This document shows, in pieces, positions 1-10,739 of a stretch of 64,000 bases of DNA (positions within the stretch are counted from its first letter, which is position 1; each line of letters opens with the position of its first letter). The translations under genes and the position numbers were made by a program. The DNA comes from Panax quinquefolius (Eukaryota > Streptophyta > Magnoliopsida > Apiales > Araliaceae): NCBI GenBank assembly GCA_020205615.1, contig CM035168.1, forward strand, positions 9,242,237 through 9,306,236. The letters run 5' to 3'. The notes under the pieces were generated by a model, which was not told where the DNA came from, did not search any database, and saw nothing but the letters and a program-made list of their open reading frames with translations.

Positions 1-1
1 G

Positions 2-1146
2 TCGAGAGATGGCGCTTTTGAGACTAATACTTTTCATTTGAACTGTGGAGAAATAACAATCACGTTAGAGGATGTTCACTTTATTTTTGGGTTACCGGTG
101 GTAGGGAAAGCCCTTAACGGTCCCCTCATTGCCACCAATTTGAATTATTTTAGGATTGTTTTGGAGATAAATTAGTCGGTGAATATTTTAGTTCAAAAAA
201 ACGCAGCAGGTAATTTCATTAGTGTGGTTGCATCTAACATTTTAATAAATGTCCCGAGAATGCAAGTAAAGATGTTGTAGGCGCACACACAAAGGCATAC
301 ATGTTGTGGTTGTGTGGGACAATATTATTCCCTAATAGAATAGAAATAGTGTGCACCCACGATATATGTCTTTTATTGCTAACGTCAAGATCAGGTGTAA
401 CTTACTCTTGGGTGCGATAGATAGTTAGCATATTTGTACAGATCTTTATATACCGCTACTAGAAAGGAGTTAAATACATTAATAGTTGTGTTACATTGTT
501 ACAAATTTGGGCTTATGAGCGTGTAAGTATTGGAAAGCCAAACCCTTGGCCACAATCATCCTTATGGTTACCTAGGGCTTTTAGCATGGTCCTATTTTGG
601 AGCCCACAAGCCACCTCGGTAGACGTGAGAATCCCCATCACCATTTGTCATTTTACCGAGGGGAGTTAGATATTAAGTCTATGTGGGATGTGGTTTGGCT
701 GCCTTACATAATGTGGGATGATGATATCAGTGGATTTAATTTTGAAGGCAGGTTGTTAGGATCTGGTGGGGTCCCCTTGATCCACTTTGATATTGTGGAA
801 TTTCGGATGTCTGACCGCAGTGATGAGACAGTTCGGTTCATGCAAGGCATACCATCAATGTACCCAAAACCACGGTGACCTTAAGCAGAGAAAAATTTAA
901 ATTTATTGATGTCGAGGATCGTATGGCCTTGAGAGGGGAATATATTTCATGTGGGAGGCATACATGGATCATCTCAAGGACAACAAACTAAAATTTCTCG
1001 ATTTTGTCCTAATAGATGATTACATGGTCCGTATAGGAAAATTACACGTTGGAAAATTCACCGACCCTCGACAGCAAGCGACCACGATAAATTGTTATGA
1101 GCCTCGGGCCATTTACAACCAACAACACCTTATTCAAATGGTATAA
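2..1146 (+). pseudogene. Plant mobile domain (PMD / aminotransferase-like) protein, broken
   Basis: Consecutive plus-strand segments translate to the conserved blocks of the plant mobile domain family (PF10536, as in MAIL1/MAIN and many transposons). At 2-171 there is FHLNCGEITITLEDVHF followed by a GLPV block. At about 295-420 there is KAYMLWLCGTILFPN and then TYSWVR. Near 427-470 comes LAYLYRSLYTATRK, near 471-545 LLQIWAYERVSIGKP, and at 597-878 a YRGEL..W.PY block with VPLIHFDIVEFRMSDR. The order is right for the family, but stops and frame changes separate the blocks, so no continuous protein is possible. The segment at 949-1146 looks like the C-terminal tail (MWEAYMDHL). PMD proteins are thought to act in nuclear silencing or to travel with Mutator-like and other DNA transposons. 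The window edge cuts off the 5' end. The Ulp1 fragment downstream suggests a transposon-borne PMD-Ulp1 gene rather than a host MAIN gene. Confidence 0.8.
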
Positions 1147-1740
1147 AATTATATTCTTCTTTAATAAATCATGTATTGGAGTAAATACTTAATATTACAT
1201 TTATTCATATTTATTGTTAATAATATTTGTTTGTGTTTATCTTACATGACAAAGAGAGTGTAAAGTCACATTTGATAAATTTTCAAGATTTACTCACCGC
1301 CTCCCGAGTTGGTTCTCGCAAAAAAATAATTGGGATTTCAATACGCCTATCCGACTTCAAGCAAGAGGTAAACAAATACCTCGACTGGGGGTCCCACAAA
1401 TTTTGGACCACAGCCTCAATACACACAACTCAATGACGGGCTTGGGAAACAAACCGATTATGTTGTACAAGAGAGCTACATACCCACCCCACAAGTAATC
1501 GAGGAGAGCTCCATTCCCACCACCCAAGCTTCACGAGGAGTGTTACATTCCAACCTTCCAAACCTATGAGGAGTGTTACATTCCAACCAACTCTTCATTT
1601 ATGGACTTTCGGCGCCAAGGGATCTAGTTCACAAAAGGTATATATAGTTATGTTAATAGTGATGGTTTTAATTATTATTGCTATATAATAATAATGTACA
1701 TTTGGGTCTCAATCAGGTACAAGATGCGGGAGACCACATC
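1147..1740 (+). other. Linker between PMD and Ulp1 parts
   Basis: No recognised domain. A short open stretch lies at 1227-1436. Around 1490-1600 a low-complexity, Pro/Ser/Glu-rich reading is seen, with a directly repeated piece near 1538-1557 and 1567-1586 (GAGGAGTGTTACATTCCAAC in both). This fits the disordered hinge usually found between PMD and protease domains, but that is inference. Confidence 0.35.
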
Positions 1741-2656
1741 TCTTATGGACCAAAAGGGTCCTTATCCAAAAGACTTAAAGATTGGAAGGAGACATTTGTA
1801 AATTAACATATGTTTGGAAACGTAGTGGCACCAAAAGGGGATTTATATCCTTTATCACATCCGCGCCAGTTATATGAAATAGAACACAATGCAAAGGCAA
1901 TCCTTAGGGCTCGAGAGTGGATATTCGAGCATGTCATCGACGCTTATATGTTGTTGCTACGAGACGTAGAGAGGAATACTACAGTGTCGCGGGGAATACA
2001 AAGGTGGTCCCAATTTGGTTTCATGAATTCATTCTTCATGCGATCTTGGGTGTATTATGTGCCTCGCACTAACGTGAATACCGCATGGAGTTTTTACGAT
2101 CCGTATGTTAACCAAGATGTCGGTCCACCTTTACACTAATGCAAATACATATTCATGCTTGCAGTGTAGTACCAATCAACGCCATTTTGTCTTGTTCTAT
2201 TCGCAGTTGAAGATTGGATGGTTACCATAATCGACCAAGACTACAATGACACTAAGTATATTAAGTTACATGAAATGTACTCAGAATTCGTTCAAATTGC
2301 AGTATGTTTAGTTTTAAAATATTTTAATTTTATAATGTCCTTTAATATTAAAAAATTATTAACCAACTACTTTGTACATGCAGGTACATTTGATACCATT
2401 TTGTTTGCGAAATGGTAATCCGATGCGTGAGTGGCCCATCGGTAATCCTACTGTGCAGACCTTAAAGATTCGACCAAAACAACACAACCACTCAGATTGT
2501 GGTATTTTTGTATGCAAGTATGTTGACTGTTTCGTTAGGGCCAATGGTAATATTTCTGAAGAGAAGTTGTCCTTAGAAGATGTCACGCCTTTTTTTATTC
2601 TGCGTCGCACGGAGCTCTACAAGAAATCCGCAAGATTACTCCCTACTCAAATATAG
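1741..2656 (+). pseudogene. Ulp1-like (C48) cysteine protease domain, broken
   Basis: The frame at 1810-2139 reads HVIDAYMLLLRD..., then FMNSFFMRSW, the usual N-terminal part of the SUMO-protease fold in plant transposon Ulp1 proteins. A His in QRHFVLFYS (codon near 2183) sits where the catalytic His is expected. At 2372-2656 the protein reads RPKQHNHSDCGIFVCKYVD, which carries the oxyanion Gln and the catalytic Cys of C48 peptidases (Q...DCG). Residues expected before the His are in a different frame, and AT-rich intron-like stretches interrupt the domain near 2140-2217 and 2305-2371, so splicing could join some parts. Such domains occur in Mutator-like (KI/Kaonashi type) and some CACTA elements next to PMD or transposase genes. 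Host desumoylase identity is unlikely. Confidence 0.78.
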
Positions 2657-3225
2657 AACTTATCCAACGTTATCTAATGTACATATTAATTAATAAGAAT
2701 GTCTATTTGGTTGAACTTTATGGGATTTTCAAATTCATAACTTAGTAATATGAATATTATTGAATCACATAAAACCACTTCATATTATTAATAATGAAAA
2801 AAAATTATCTATTTTGTTGAATCAGTATGGATATTTTTATTCTGACTAATATTAATAATCACATTATTTATATTAATATTAAAAATCATTATTAATATTA
2901 TTTTTAATAATAGTAATACATGAATATAATAATAATATTAATAATACAATGAATATAAAATTATTATTTATATTTTATTAAAGAATGATATTTATTTTTA
3001 ATATATTAATAATCTTTTATTGATATTATTACAAAGATAAGAAAACATATTAAAGGGATAATAATAAATATAGATATTAACTTATTTCTATTTAGAAAAA
3101 TCCAATTAATAATATAAATTTATTAATAATAATAAATCGTAATATAATAGTAATGCAAGAATATAGATTTTGGGGATGGTGAAGTTTTTCTATAAGGATA
3201 TATCCTTGGTTGAACTTAAAGAATA
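2657..3225. other. AT-rich spacer without gene
   Basis: Nearly pure A/T with many ATTAATAATA-type runs. I see no coding signal, terminal repeats or RNA gene here. Confidence 0.6.
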
Positions 3226-3310
3226 CGCTAGTGTGCTGCTCGGGTGGTCATATGACGAGGTATCAAAAAATGAGGTCATGAGAGTTCGAATCTGTTCAAA
3301 GAAATTACTA
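3226..3310 (+). repeat. tRNA-like SINE candidate (A/B boxes)
   Basis: A piece resembling a Pol III internal promoter. A-box-like TGCTGCTCGGGTGG lies near 3234-3247 and B-box-like GAGTTCGAATCT near 3282-3293, spaced as in tRNA-derived SINEs. A second locus near 58975-59030 on the minus strand has the same layout (GCTCTAGTGGTCATATGACC, then GAGTTCAAATC), which supports a dispersed family. No cloverleaf of a functional tRNA can be drawn. Confidence 0.4.
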
Positions 3311-3505
3311 GTTGGTATATCGAATTTTTTTTTTCCTCACCAGTGATGTTATCTATAATTTAGGGCCTTTTTTTATTATTTTATTTTATTTTAATTTGTT
3401 TGAGTCATAACATATAATGGAGAAAAGAAGAAAAAAATAAAAAAAATTATTAATCAGATTAAGTTTCTTCTTTACTTGTAAAAAAAAAATAAAATAAATA
3501 AATAA

Positions 3506-3531
3506 ATACCAATAGGACAAGCTCTTACGAC

Positions 3532-3562
<31 letters not shown>

Positions 3563-4209
3563 TCTAAGCAAAAGCGACCTCTTAGAACATAAAAAATCTA
3601 ATAGTAGCATGAAGTTCTTTATTTGCTATTTTTTTATAACAATATTTGTTCTTTTATAAAAACAAATATTTTTATAATAACAAATAAAGAATATAAAATA
3701 TTTATAAAAACAAATATTTTTATAATAACAAATATTTTATAATTCTTTATTTATTATTTTTATAAAATATTTGTTATTTTATAATAGGATATAAAATAGG
3801 ATATAAAATATTTTTATAATTCTTTATATAACAAATATATTAATTTTAACAAATAACAAATATATTAAATGTTATATAAAGAATTATAAAAATATTTTTA
3901 TATCCTATTTTATATCCTATTATAAAATAACAAATATTTTATAAAAATAAAGAAATAAAGAATTATAAAAATATTTGTTATTATAAAAATATTTGTTTTA
4001 TAAAATATTTTATATATTCTTTATTTGTTATTATAAAATATTTGTTTTTATAAAATATTTATTTTATAAAATAACAAATATTGTTATAAAAATAGCAAAT
4101 AAAGAACTTGTGCCACTATTAGATTTTTATACGTTTCTAAGAGGTCATGCTTTTGATTAGATTTTTTTTTTTTTTATACAAGTCGTAAAGAGCTTGTTCC
4201 TATTAGGTA
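3506..4209. repeat. Long foldback (inverted repeat) element
   Basis: The left arm (about 3506-3833) is matched in reverse by the right arm (about 3869-4209) around a loop near 3834-3868. Landmarks shared by both arms in mirror order are GGACAAGCTCTTACGACTTG / GTCGTAAAGAGCTTGTTCC at the ends, poly-A/poly-T runs, a 'gacctcttagaa' block, AAAATCTAATAGTGGCA-like, AGTTCTTTATTTGCTA and TAGGATATAAAATAGGATAT. Extra copies of the terminal motif follow at about 4227-4310. It resembles a MITE or foldback transposon with almost no unique interior. Transcribed, it would form a ~330 bp duplex. No coding capacity; poly-T creates a spurious reading frame. Confidence 0.85.
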
Positions 4210-4523
4210 ATTTTTTTTTTTTTTTTTTGTCAAGTCGTAAGAGTCTTGTCTTGGTTGGTATTTTCTTTTATTTTTATTTTTTTTAACAAATTAGTAAGAG
4301 CTTGTCCCATCGGTCTGCATTATTTAATATTAAAATTCTTTTTATTTAAACAAACCGACAACATATTGACTGTGTGGGGTCCTCATATTAAAATAAAAGC
4401 TTGCATAAGTTGTGCTATTGCTTGGTATATTTATGTTTCAATCTCACCTTCCAATAAGTTTATCAACTATTCAAAAGGGGTGTTGCAGATAGTACCCATA
4501 AAGACCTTTGCTATGGAAGGGCT

Positions 4524-4525
<2 letters not shown>

Positions 4526-4579
<54 letters not shown>
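4526..4579. repeat. (TA)n microsatellite
   Basis: About 27 uninterrupted TA units. The surrounding open reading frame is an artefact of the repeat (alternating Ile-Tyr). Confidence 0.95.
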
Positions 4580-4580
<1 letters not shown>

Positions 4581-4784
4581 TATGTGCTTAAAATTGAACT
4601 TACTTTGTCCTTTAGCCAAAGTGCAAAGTTTTTATCCCGATTGATTTGAATATCTTTATCAGATTTATGCTTGGATGCTTCACTTTTAACTCACATCGTA
4701 TAATCTACACCATGTTATAAACATTAACATATTGGAATAAATTTTCAACTTAAAAGATAAATTATCAAGTTAACATGTGTACCT

Positions 4785-5215
4785 CACAAATTCGCCAATC
4801 TCCTCATGAATTGAGAAGAATGTAAGTATGTGCATCATGTAATTCTTGCTCAGAGAGAATATGCGCTTCCCTTTTCCATAAGCGCAAAATTTCGATAGAC
4901 CAAATACGTAGAGCCTACCATTTAGTTTAACATTTCCCCATCATCATGTCTCGATACTCGATTGGCCTTTGTCAAGACTTTGTCCTAAAAATAGTCCGAG
5001 ACAAACGTAGATATCTCATCGAAATCAGATGCCTCGCATATCGACCCCTCGACATAAGCTCTATTCTTCACCTTCCTCTTAAGGTTTCCCATCACCCTCT
5101 CGAAAGGGTACATCAATCTATATTGAACTGGACCCCCAACACGAGCTTCATAGGGAAGATGGATTTGCAAATGCTCCATGGAGTCAAAAAAACCAGGTGG
5201 GAATATTTTTTCTAG
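4785..5215 (-). pseudogene. CACTA transposon DUF4218 fragment
   Basis: The minus-strand frame at 5179-4985 reads LPYEARVGGPVQYRLMYPFE then RVMGNLKRKVKNRAYVEGSI, the hallmark of DUF4218, which follows the TNP2 transposase domain in plant CACTA (En/Spm) elements. A second frame continues to about 4785 with EKGSAYSLSEQELHDAHTYI and then LLN, which is the next conserved block, so a frameshift near 4985 breaks the protein. The TNP2 catalytic part upstream (toward higher coordinates) is absent. The neighbouring CACTA terminus at 5934 supports membership in the same element. Confidence 0.87.
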
Positions 5216-5751
5216 TTATCATATTATGAACATGCATGCACTGAAATTACACAAATTAAAGCCAAATTGAAACTAAATATCACACTATTATTATATAATC
5301 AATATGCTAGCTGCCATTGCATAAATCTAACCCAAATTAAAACTAAATAGCCAAATTAAACTCATATAAACACATAAGTATGCAATATATATAATTCCAA
5401 ATCAAACATAAATTGAAAACTATATATAGATGAAAGAGAAAGAGAAAGATTAAATACCTAGGTGAGGTAGCAGGCGGTGGCGAACGGTGGAGGCGGGCTA
5501 CATCGCCGGACAGCGTCTCCTTCTTCTCTTTTTCTCTCTTCGCCTTTTTCTTTCTGTTTTCGTCTTCTGCAGACGATCCAGGGGCTGGTTGCTTTTAAAA
5601 GGATCAACGACCGCTTTTGGCAACCGCATTCGGTCGCTGATTTTAATCGACTTGAAGGTCTGGCTACTGAGGAAGTCAAATAGATCAGCGATCGCTATAT
5701 GCGATCGCGTGCTGTAGCAGACTTGTATTGATTTTCCCTGCCAACACATGC
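5216..5751. other. CACTA interior, non-coding
   Basis: 5216-5460 is AT-rich without signal. 5460-5750 is clearly richer in G+C and ends in subterminal-type motifs (GATCAGCGATCGC, ATGCGATCGCG). Short open frames on both strands (for example 5477-5683) resemble nothing I know and overlap each other, so I do not call a gene. Confidence 0.5.
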
Positions 5752-5934
5752 ACCAAAATTAAAGGCAGAAAATCTAAATTAGCGACCATTTAATGACCGC
5801 AAGATGGTCGCTAATATCAAATAGCGACTAGTTTGGATACCCGTCACTAATAGCGGTCGTTAAGGCTATTATTAGTGATCGAATACGGCGGTCGCAGATT
5901 CTTTTGGTCGTTGATGGACCTTTTTCTTGTAGTG
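5752..5934. repeat. CACTA terminus, copy 1 (subterminal repeats + TIR)
   Basis: It contains several TAGCGAC / GGTCGCTA motifs and ends in CTTTTTCTTGTAGTG, the reverse complement of the canonical CACTACAAGAAAAA terminal inverted repeat. Reading inward from 5934 gives the usual subterminal array of short inverted GCGAC-type motifs bound by CACTA transposase. A second, diverged copy follows directly. Confidence 0.85.
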
Positions 5935-6108
5935 AAACACTTGCACCAAAATTAAAGGCAACAAATTCAAATTAGCAATCATATAGCGACTGCATGGCGA
6001 TCGCTTATATTAAATAGCGACTAGTTTGGATACCTGTCGCTAATAGCGATCACTAATGCTATCATTAGTGACCAAATATGGCAGTCGCAAAAACTTTTGG
6101 TCGTTGAT
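5935..6108. repeat. CACTA terminus, copy 2 (left part, split)
   Basis: This repeats copy 1 with substitutions: ACCAAAATTAAAGGCA, then TAGCGACTAGTTTGGATACC, then GGTCGTTGAT. It stops abruptly at 6108, and the missing end (GGACCACTTTCTTGTAGTG) appears at 14100-14118. Element A was inserted between, duplicating TTGAT (6104-6108; CTGAT at 14095-14099). Confidence 0.85.
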
Positions 6109-8368
6109 TGTGACGCCCCCAAAATAGGTATACATCACCTATTCTGAGTCGCCAAATACATGGTACAGAATACAAATACAATATTTAATATACAAGAGAG
6201 CTGTGAGTTTTAATACAAATATTTTCATCTAGACAATATCCACTCTCAGAATAAGTCCTCATTACATTTATTGTCACACTATTTAATGTAATAGTGAGGA
6301 CTACTAATACTATCATCTAGACCATCACTCCGCTCCCCGACTAGTCCTATTACGCTCATTTCTCAAGAGAACAAAGAAAGAAAAGGTGAGCTCAACTAGC
6401 CTAGTAAGAAATATTATGACTAAGATAATGCGTAATATACTATCATTAGTCTTCAACAATGTTAAACCGATAAAATACAATAGACATCAAGTTTAATCAT
6501 AGTGAACAAACAATCCATTAAAAAGAGTCAAGTAGAGAATAAAATCTACTATCTTTTATGATTTAAAAGGTTTTTCATCACTTTTATCACGAGACTCAAC
6601 AATAAATAATCCACATCATCCCCCGCACTACTACCAAGGATAATCATTAAGTATCACGACCATAAATTATCGATGCACTACGGGCCAAGGATATTCGTGT
6701 ATTCATCAACGGTCCTGATCATGCCATAAAATAATTCATCTTTGCTCCCTTGGCCAAAGAGAATCCATAGCCATAATCATACCAAAAACTGTCCATCAAT
6801 GCACTACGGGCCAATGAGAACTTTTTCCACATCATTTGTAACATTACGGTCATGATTATACTGAATAATCCCTGGTCATAATCATACCAAGTCTATCTAT
6901 GCACTACAGGCCACAGATGACTTTCAACATAATATAAACATGAGGATGATGACAATGATGTAAGAATTCAATAAAACAAGTTCAAGAATTAAATTATCCA
7001 TGAACTAATAACGTCCAAATTGTCAACATGATACTTCTTTGTAGAGTAAAATTCAAGAATGCTCAGAAGAATATTTTCATGAGAAGATACTGGATGAAGC
7101 GCAAATATCAAGGATATTCCACTAATTTCATGTAGTATAGAAGTCAAAACTTTAACCAACTGAGTATAATAAAGAATGAAATAACAAAAGAAATCACCAT
7201 GCATGCGGTACTTGCAGATGTATGTGTTATTCCAATAGAATAATAAATAATCTAACCAGTGTCAAAGTGTAATACGCACCGGCGGTGATATTCTAATGTA
7301 ATAATAAAGAATGGAATTACAATAGAAATCACCATGCATACGGTATTTTGCATAGACAGGTTATTCCGATAGAATAATAAATAACGGAACCAGTCCGTAC
7401 AGAAAAACATACAAACAAGATATTCCTACGTAATAATAAAAAGACGGAACCAGTCCGGCGTAAAACGCACAAAATGTGATATATATTCCAATGTAATAAT
7501 AAAGAATGGAATAATGTAAGAATTTCACCATGTATGTGGTACTCAGATACACAAAGTTATTCCAATATAATAATAAAGAATGGAATAACAGAAAGAATTT
7601 CACCATGTATGCGGTATTGATGTATTGTGTTATTCCAACATAATGATAAAGAATGGAATAATGTAAGAATTTCACCAAGTATAGGGTAGCTGCTCATGAT
7701 ACAAAAGTTATTCCAATGTAATAATAAAGAATGGAATAACAGAAGTTCTCTTCATTAATACAAAAGAAATAATACCCCTTACGAGTACAACAAATAATAT
7801 CCCTTACCTTTGAAAGAAGAGTACTCCGACTTGTAGGACGAGGATATACTCGAAGAATACTTGCACTACGCTCAAAGCTTTCTTAAACGCTAAAGAAATA
7901 CGCTCAAGATTATAGAAGAATAATTCTCTCTACAGTTTCTCTCTCTAGAGTTTCAGTGAATTCGTAAGAAATAATGAAGGAATGAGCTTCTATTTATAGA
8001 AGAATGGACTGAATAGTAACTAATCCATGAATGGTCTAGATTGATTTACTTTAAACGGATGATCTAGATTGTTTTATAATAAAATATAATATATTCTATT
8101 TATAATCTATTAAAACGAATAACTTTTAAAAAGATTTTACTATCGAAAATACTTATGTAGGCATTATGCAAAACACTATGCATAATAAAATATAATATAA
8201 TCTAATTATTGTCTAATAAAATGTATAACTTTATAAAAGTATTCTATTTTATATAAAATGATTTTACTATTAGCCTAATAAAACGAATAACTTTATAAAA
8301 GTATTCTGCTTTATATATAAAAAGTTTTTCTGCTTTTATTACATTAATAATACTAATAAAACAAGACT

Positions 8369-8403
<35 letters not shown>

Positions 8404-8857
8404 ATAATCAACAATAATTGAATCAAATAACGTGAGATACTATGCAAAGAACTATCGAAGCAATAATTGAACAAAATCGAGTGACTTCTCGCATAAGCAT
8501 CAATAATCAATACCGGTGTGATACTATGCAACCACGCCAGATTATTATACTTTTACTACCGAGTAGTTCAACAAAGATAATTGTAAAACTTCCGACGTTA
8601 TTTTCATAAAAATATTTTTTGTCGCTTTCAATCCGACAATAATTTCGTTAGGGGTCCACTAATGATTGTCTTGGTCGCATTTAATATTCCCCGACACAAA
8701 GAATATTCCCCACCAATCGAAAAATATAACAACTTGCATACTTTGCAAAATTTATAAATATTACCCACAACTATAACATTATATTAAATCCACACCATAA
8801 TATTCAAAAAAAAATCGAGAAATTTAAATCTTTATTCGTAAAATTTGGAATTTTACA
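6109..8857 (-). repeat. Element A 3' LTR
   Basis: Shares its ends and order of blocks with the LTR at 11575. It carries the tandem ~60 bp hairpin array at about 7140-7745 (units with ATTCCA...AATAATAAAGAATGGAAT), repeats of GGTCATAATCATACC at about 6770-6900, a TATA box on the minus strand at 7991-7998, and a (TA)n run near 8370-8403. It ends at 8857 next to the polypurine tract (8858-8870). Confidence 0.9.
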
Positions 8858-8870
8858 ATCTCCCCTCCTT
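8858..8870 (-). promoter_or_regulatory. Element A polypurine tract
   Basis: On the minus strand AAGGAGGGGAGAT stands directly before the 3' LTR start TGTAAAATTC. This is the expected primer site for plus-strand DNA synthesis. The same tract occurs in D and E. Confidence 0.85.
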
Positions 8871-8931
8871 ATGAAATTTCGCCCTCGAAATTTACGTCGC
8901 ACTGCATGTATGCCGAATGTATGAGGACACT

Positions 8932-9250
8932 TCATCCGCTTTCTAACTCTTGAGGTATAACCTTTAAGCGTAGAATATATTCCAGGATTTTAACAGGTAC
9001 ATCTTCATACGTTAAATTATCCGCTATCTCGTCCGGTTCTAAATCAATAATGTGGTTCGGGTTGTCCACATATTTACGTAACATTGATATGTGATAAATG
9101 TTATGAACACGCGACATACTTGGCGGTAAAACGAGTCTATAGGCCACAATTCCTACTCGATCGAGGATTTCAAATGGGCCAATAAAATCGAGGGTTGAGA
9201 TTTTCTCTCTTCGTCGATTCTTGCTTATAGAATAACGCCCTCTTGAACCT
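8932..9250 (-). pseudogene. Integrase C-terminus plus truncated chromodomain (A)
   Basis: From about 9220 the minus strand reads REKISTLDFIGPFEILDRVG, containing the GPF/Y motif of chromovirus integrases, then AYRLVLPPSMSRVHNIYHIS, MLRKYVDNPNHIIDLEPDEI and LTYEDVPVKIL. The chromodomain should continue with a ~17-residue core including Trp residues. Instead KVIP is joined directly to QELESG and a stop. The same joint is seen in element D (KVIPQEFESEMK), so the loss predates both copies. It belongs to the 3' end of pol. Function in chromatin targeting is doubtful without the core. Confidence 0.85.
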
Positions 9251-9389
9251 TCTTCTTCACATTCATCAGCTCTGAGTATGTAGCTTGAGCAGCTTTAACT
9301 TTATCGATTAAAGTCAATTCTAATCGTAAATTCTTTATCTTCACGTGGGTTCATATATTCACACTCGTAAACGCATACGATCTTCTACT

Positions 9390-9690
9390 CAACACGTCAG
9401 CTACCAAGTTCGCTTTTCCACGATGGTATTGAATGGTACAATCGTAATCTTCAACAACTCGAACCAACATCTTTGGCGCATGTTACGTTCGTTTTGGGTG
9501 AATAAAATATTTGAGGGTTTAAGAAATAGGTTTTGTACTGGGGTCAATACAAAATTTGATTTCACGCTCTAGTGGTAGGCTAAGAAGTCTTCAAGAATAC
9601 GTCAGGAAATTTATTAACAATAGAAATATCATTCAAAACTGTGACTCTCATCCATGACTTGGATAGTACGTCACATTGATACCTATCAAC
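9390..9690 (-). pseudogene. Fused RT start and RNase H end (A)
   Basis: Minus-strand frames near 9690-9540 give a degraded RT N-terminus (VNKF..DVFLK..., then FCIDP-like). This passes at about 9520 straight into NMRQRCWFELLK and, in another frame, DYDCTIQYHRGKANLVADVL SRR, the C-terminus of gypsy RNase H (family form: GKANVVADALSR). RT fingers, palm with the YxDD motif, and most of RNase H are missing. Stops and frameshifts are present. Confidence 0.72.
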
Positions 9691-9780
9691 TTGCCATCAT
9701 CATTCACGACGTCGCCTAAAGAAAGTCTGGCTTCGGTGCATTCCACACAAGGAAGTCAACAACGAAAGGATCGCGGCTCT

Positions 9781-10200
9781 TTACTTATGGCTTGATATGA
9801 CAATGATTGAATTTAGTGGTTTGGTTGCTTGAATTAACATAACAGGTTGGTTAGGAATATGAAAGCTAACAACCTTACTAAAAGCATGATGAGTAGTTAA
9901 CCAATCGATTCCTAAAATCACATCAAAGGCAAGTATTTTCAAAGAGATAAGATCGACAGGTAACGTGAAAGTGTTGATTTGAATCAAACAAGATTTATAA
10001 ATAGTGGAGGTAACGAAGGTTTCTCCCAACTGAGTTTAAACATATATATCAAAGTCTAACTTCTTCGGAGTTAAATTCAAACATTAAACACAACTAAGTG
10101 AAATGAAAGAGTGAGTAGAACCAGTATCTAACACGGTATAGACTTCGCAAGAGTTTATGATTAACTTACCCGTGATAATTTTATTCAGGTTACTCGTCAC
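9781..10200 (-). pseudogene. Retropepsin-like protease (A)
   Basis: Minus-strand translation from about 10190 gives LNKIITGKLIIN, EVYTVLDTGSTHSFIS with the aspartic protease triplet DTG, then after a stop ETFVTSTIYKSCLIQINTFT, and KILAFDVILGIDWLTTHHA, the ILGIDWL block conserved in gypsy proteases. Two stops separate the catalytic loop from the C-terminal half. It would have matured the Gag-Pol polyprotein. The homologues in D and E have altered triplets. Confidence 0.82.
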
Positions 10201-10309
10201 GAAAACAAAAAACAAAAAAAAAATGCTCTCTCTTAAACTACCGGCTTTGGCTTGTCTGGGACATCCTTTGGCATCACCATCCTAGCTGGACTTAACTTCA
10301 CCATACAAA

Positions 10310-10585
10310 AAAATCGAGCTAGGTGACCTTCTCTTCCGCAATTAAAACACGCTTTGATTGTCACGTACGTACAGCTTGACGGATGTGTCCCTCCCGTCCA
10401 AGATTTGAAACATACGACCGGTGGTCGCTCTTCTTCCTTTGAAACGGTGTCTTTGGTCGCCGCGCCTTCACGCCATTGTTGAACCTTCTTTTCTTGAAAT
10501 GTCCATTCTTATTGTTTTGGCCATGATTACCACCGGTGGTTACCATTTCTCGACATGTTGATTCCTCCATGCTTATTGTCACCAC
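10310..10585 (-). pseudogene. Gag zinc knuckle and basic linker (A)
   Basis: The open frame 10585-10361 is basic (KKRRFNNGVKARRPKTPFQR), typical of the nucleocapsid linker. The next minus-strand frame at about 10372-10318 reads ACFNCGREGHLARFFC, a CX2CX4HX5C knuckle. It has one residue more than the standard CX2CX4HX4C, next to a T7 run, which suggests a small slip mutation. Confidence 0.75.
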
Positions 10586-10739
10586 CGATGATTGTTATCA
10601 CCAATATTATCATTTTGCTTACCGCTTCTTTTGGTTGGGTTGACTCATTATCGCGCTCTAATAATCGAGCCCTATTAACAACATCCGAATACAAACACGC
10701 TTATAGAGATAAGATATCGACGATCTCGTGTTTTCAAAC

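Noticed and set aside
3226..3310. Functional tRNA gene
   Set aside because: B box is recognisable but acceptor and anticodon stems do not pair, so only a tRNA-like SINE is claimed.
4246..4644. 132-codon frame across the TA microsatellite
   Set aside because: A third of it is the TA repeat and the remainder shows no similarity or coding composition.
5458..5749. Overlapping short frames on both strands in a G+C-richer patch
   Set aside because: Four frames compete in the same 290 bp, none resembles a known protein; most likely CACTA subterminal sequence.
7361..7678. Open frames across the LTR hairpin arrays (also 12701-13162, 45294-45794, 52185-52639)
   Set aside because: They shift frame between homologous LTRs and consist of repeated Phe/Tyr/His-rich units created by the tandem DNA repeat; no conserved start or composition of a protein.
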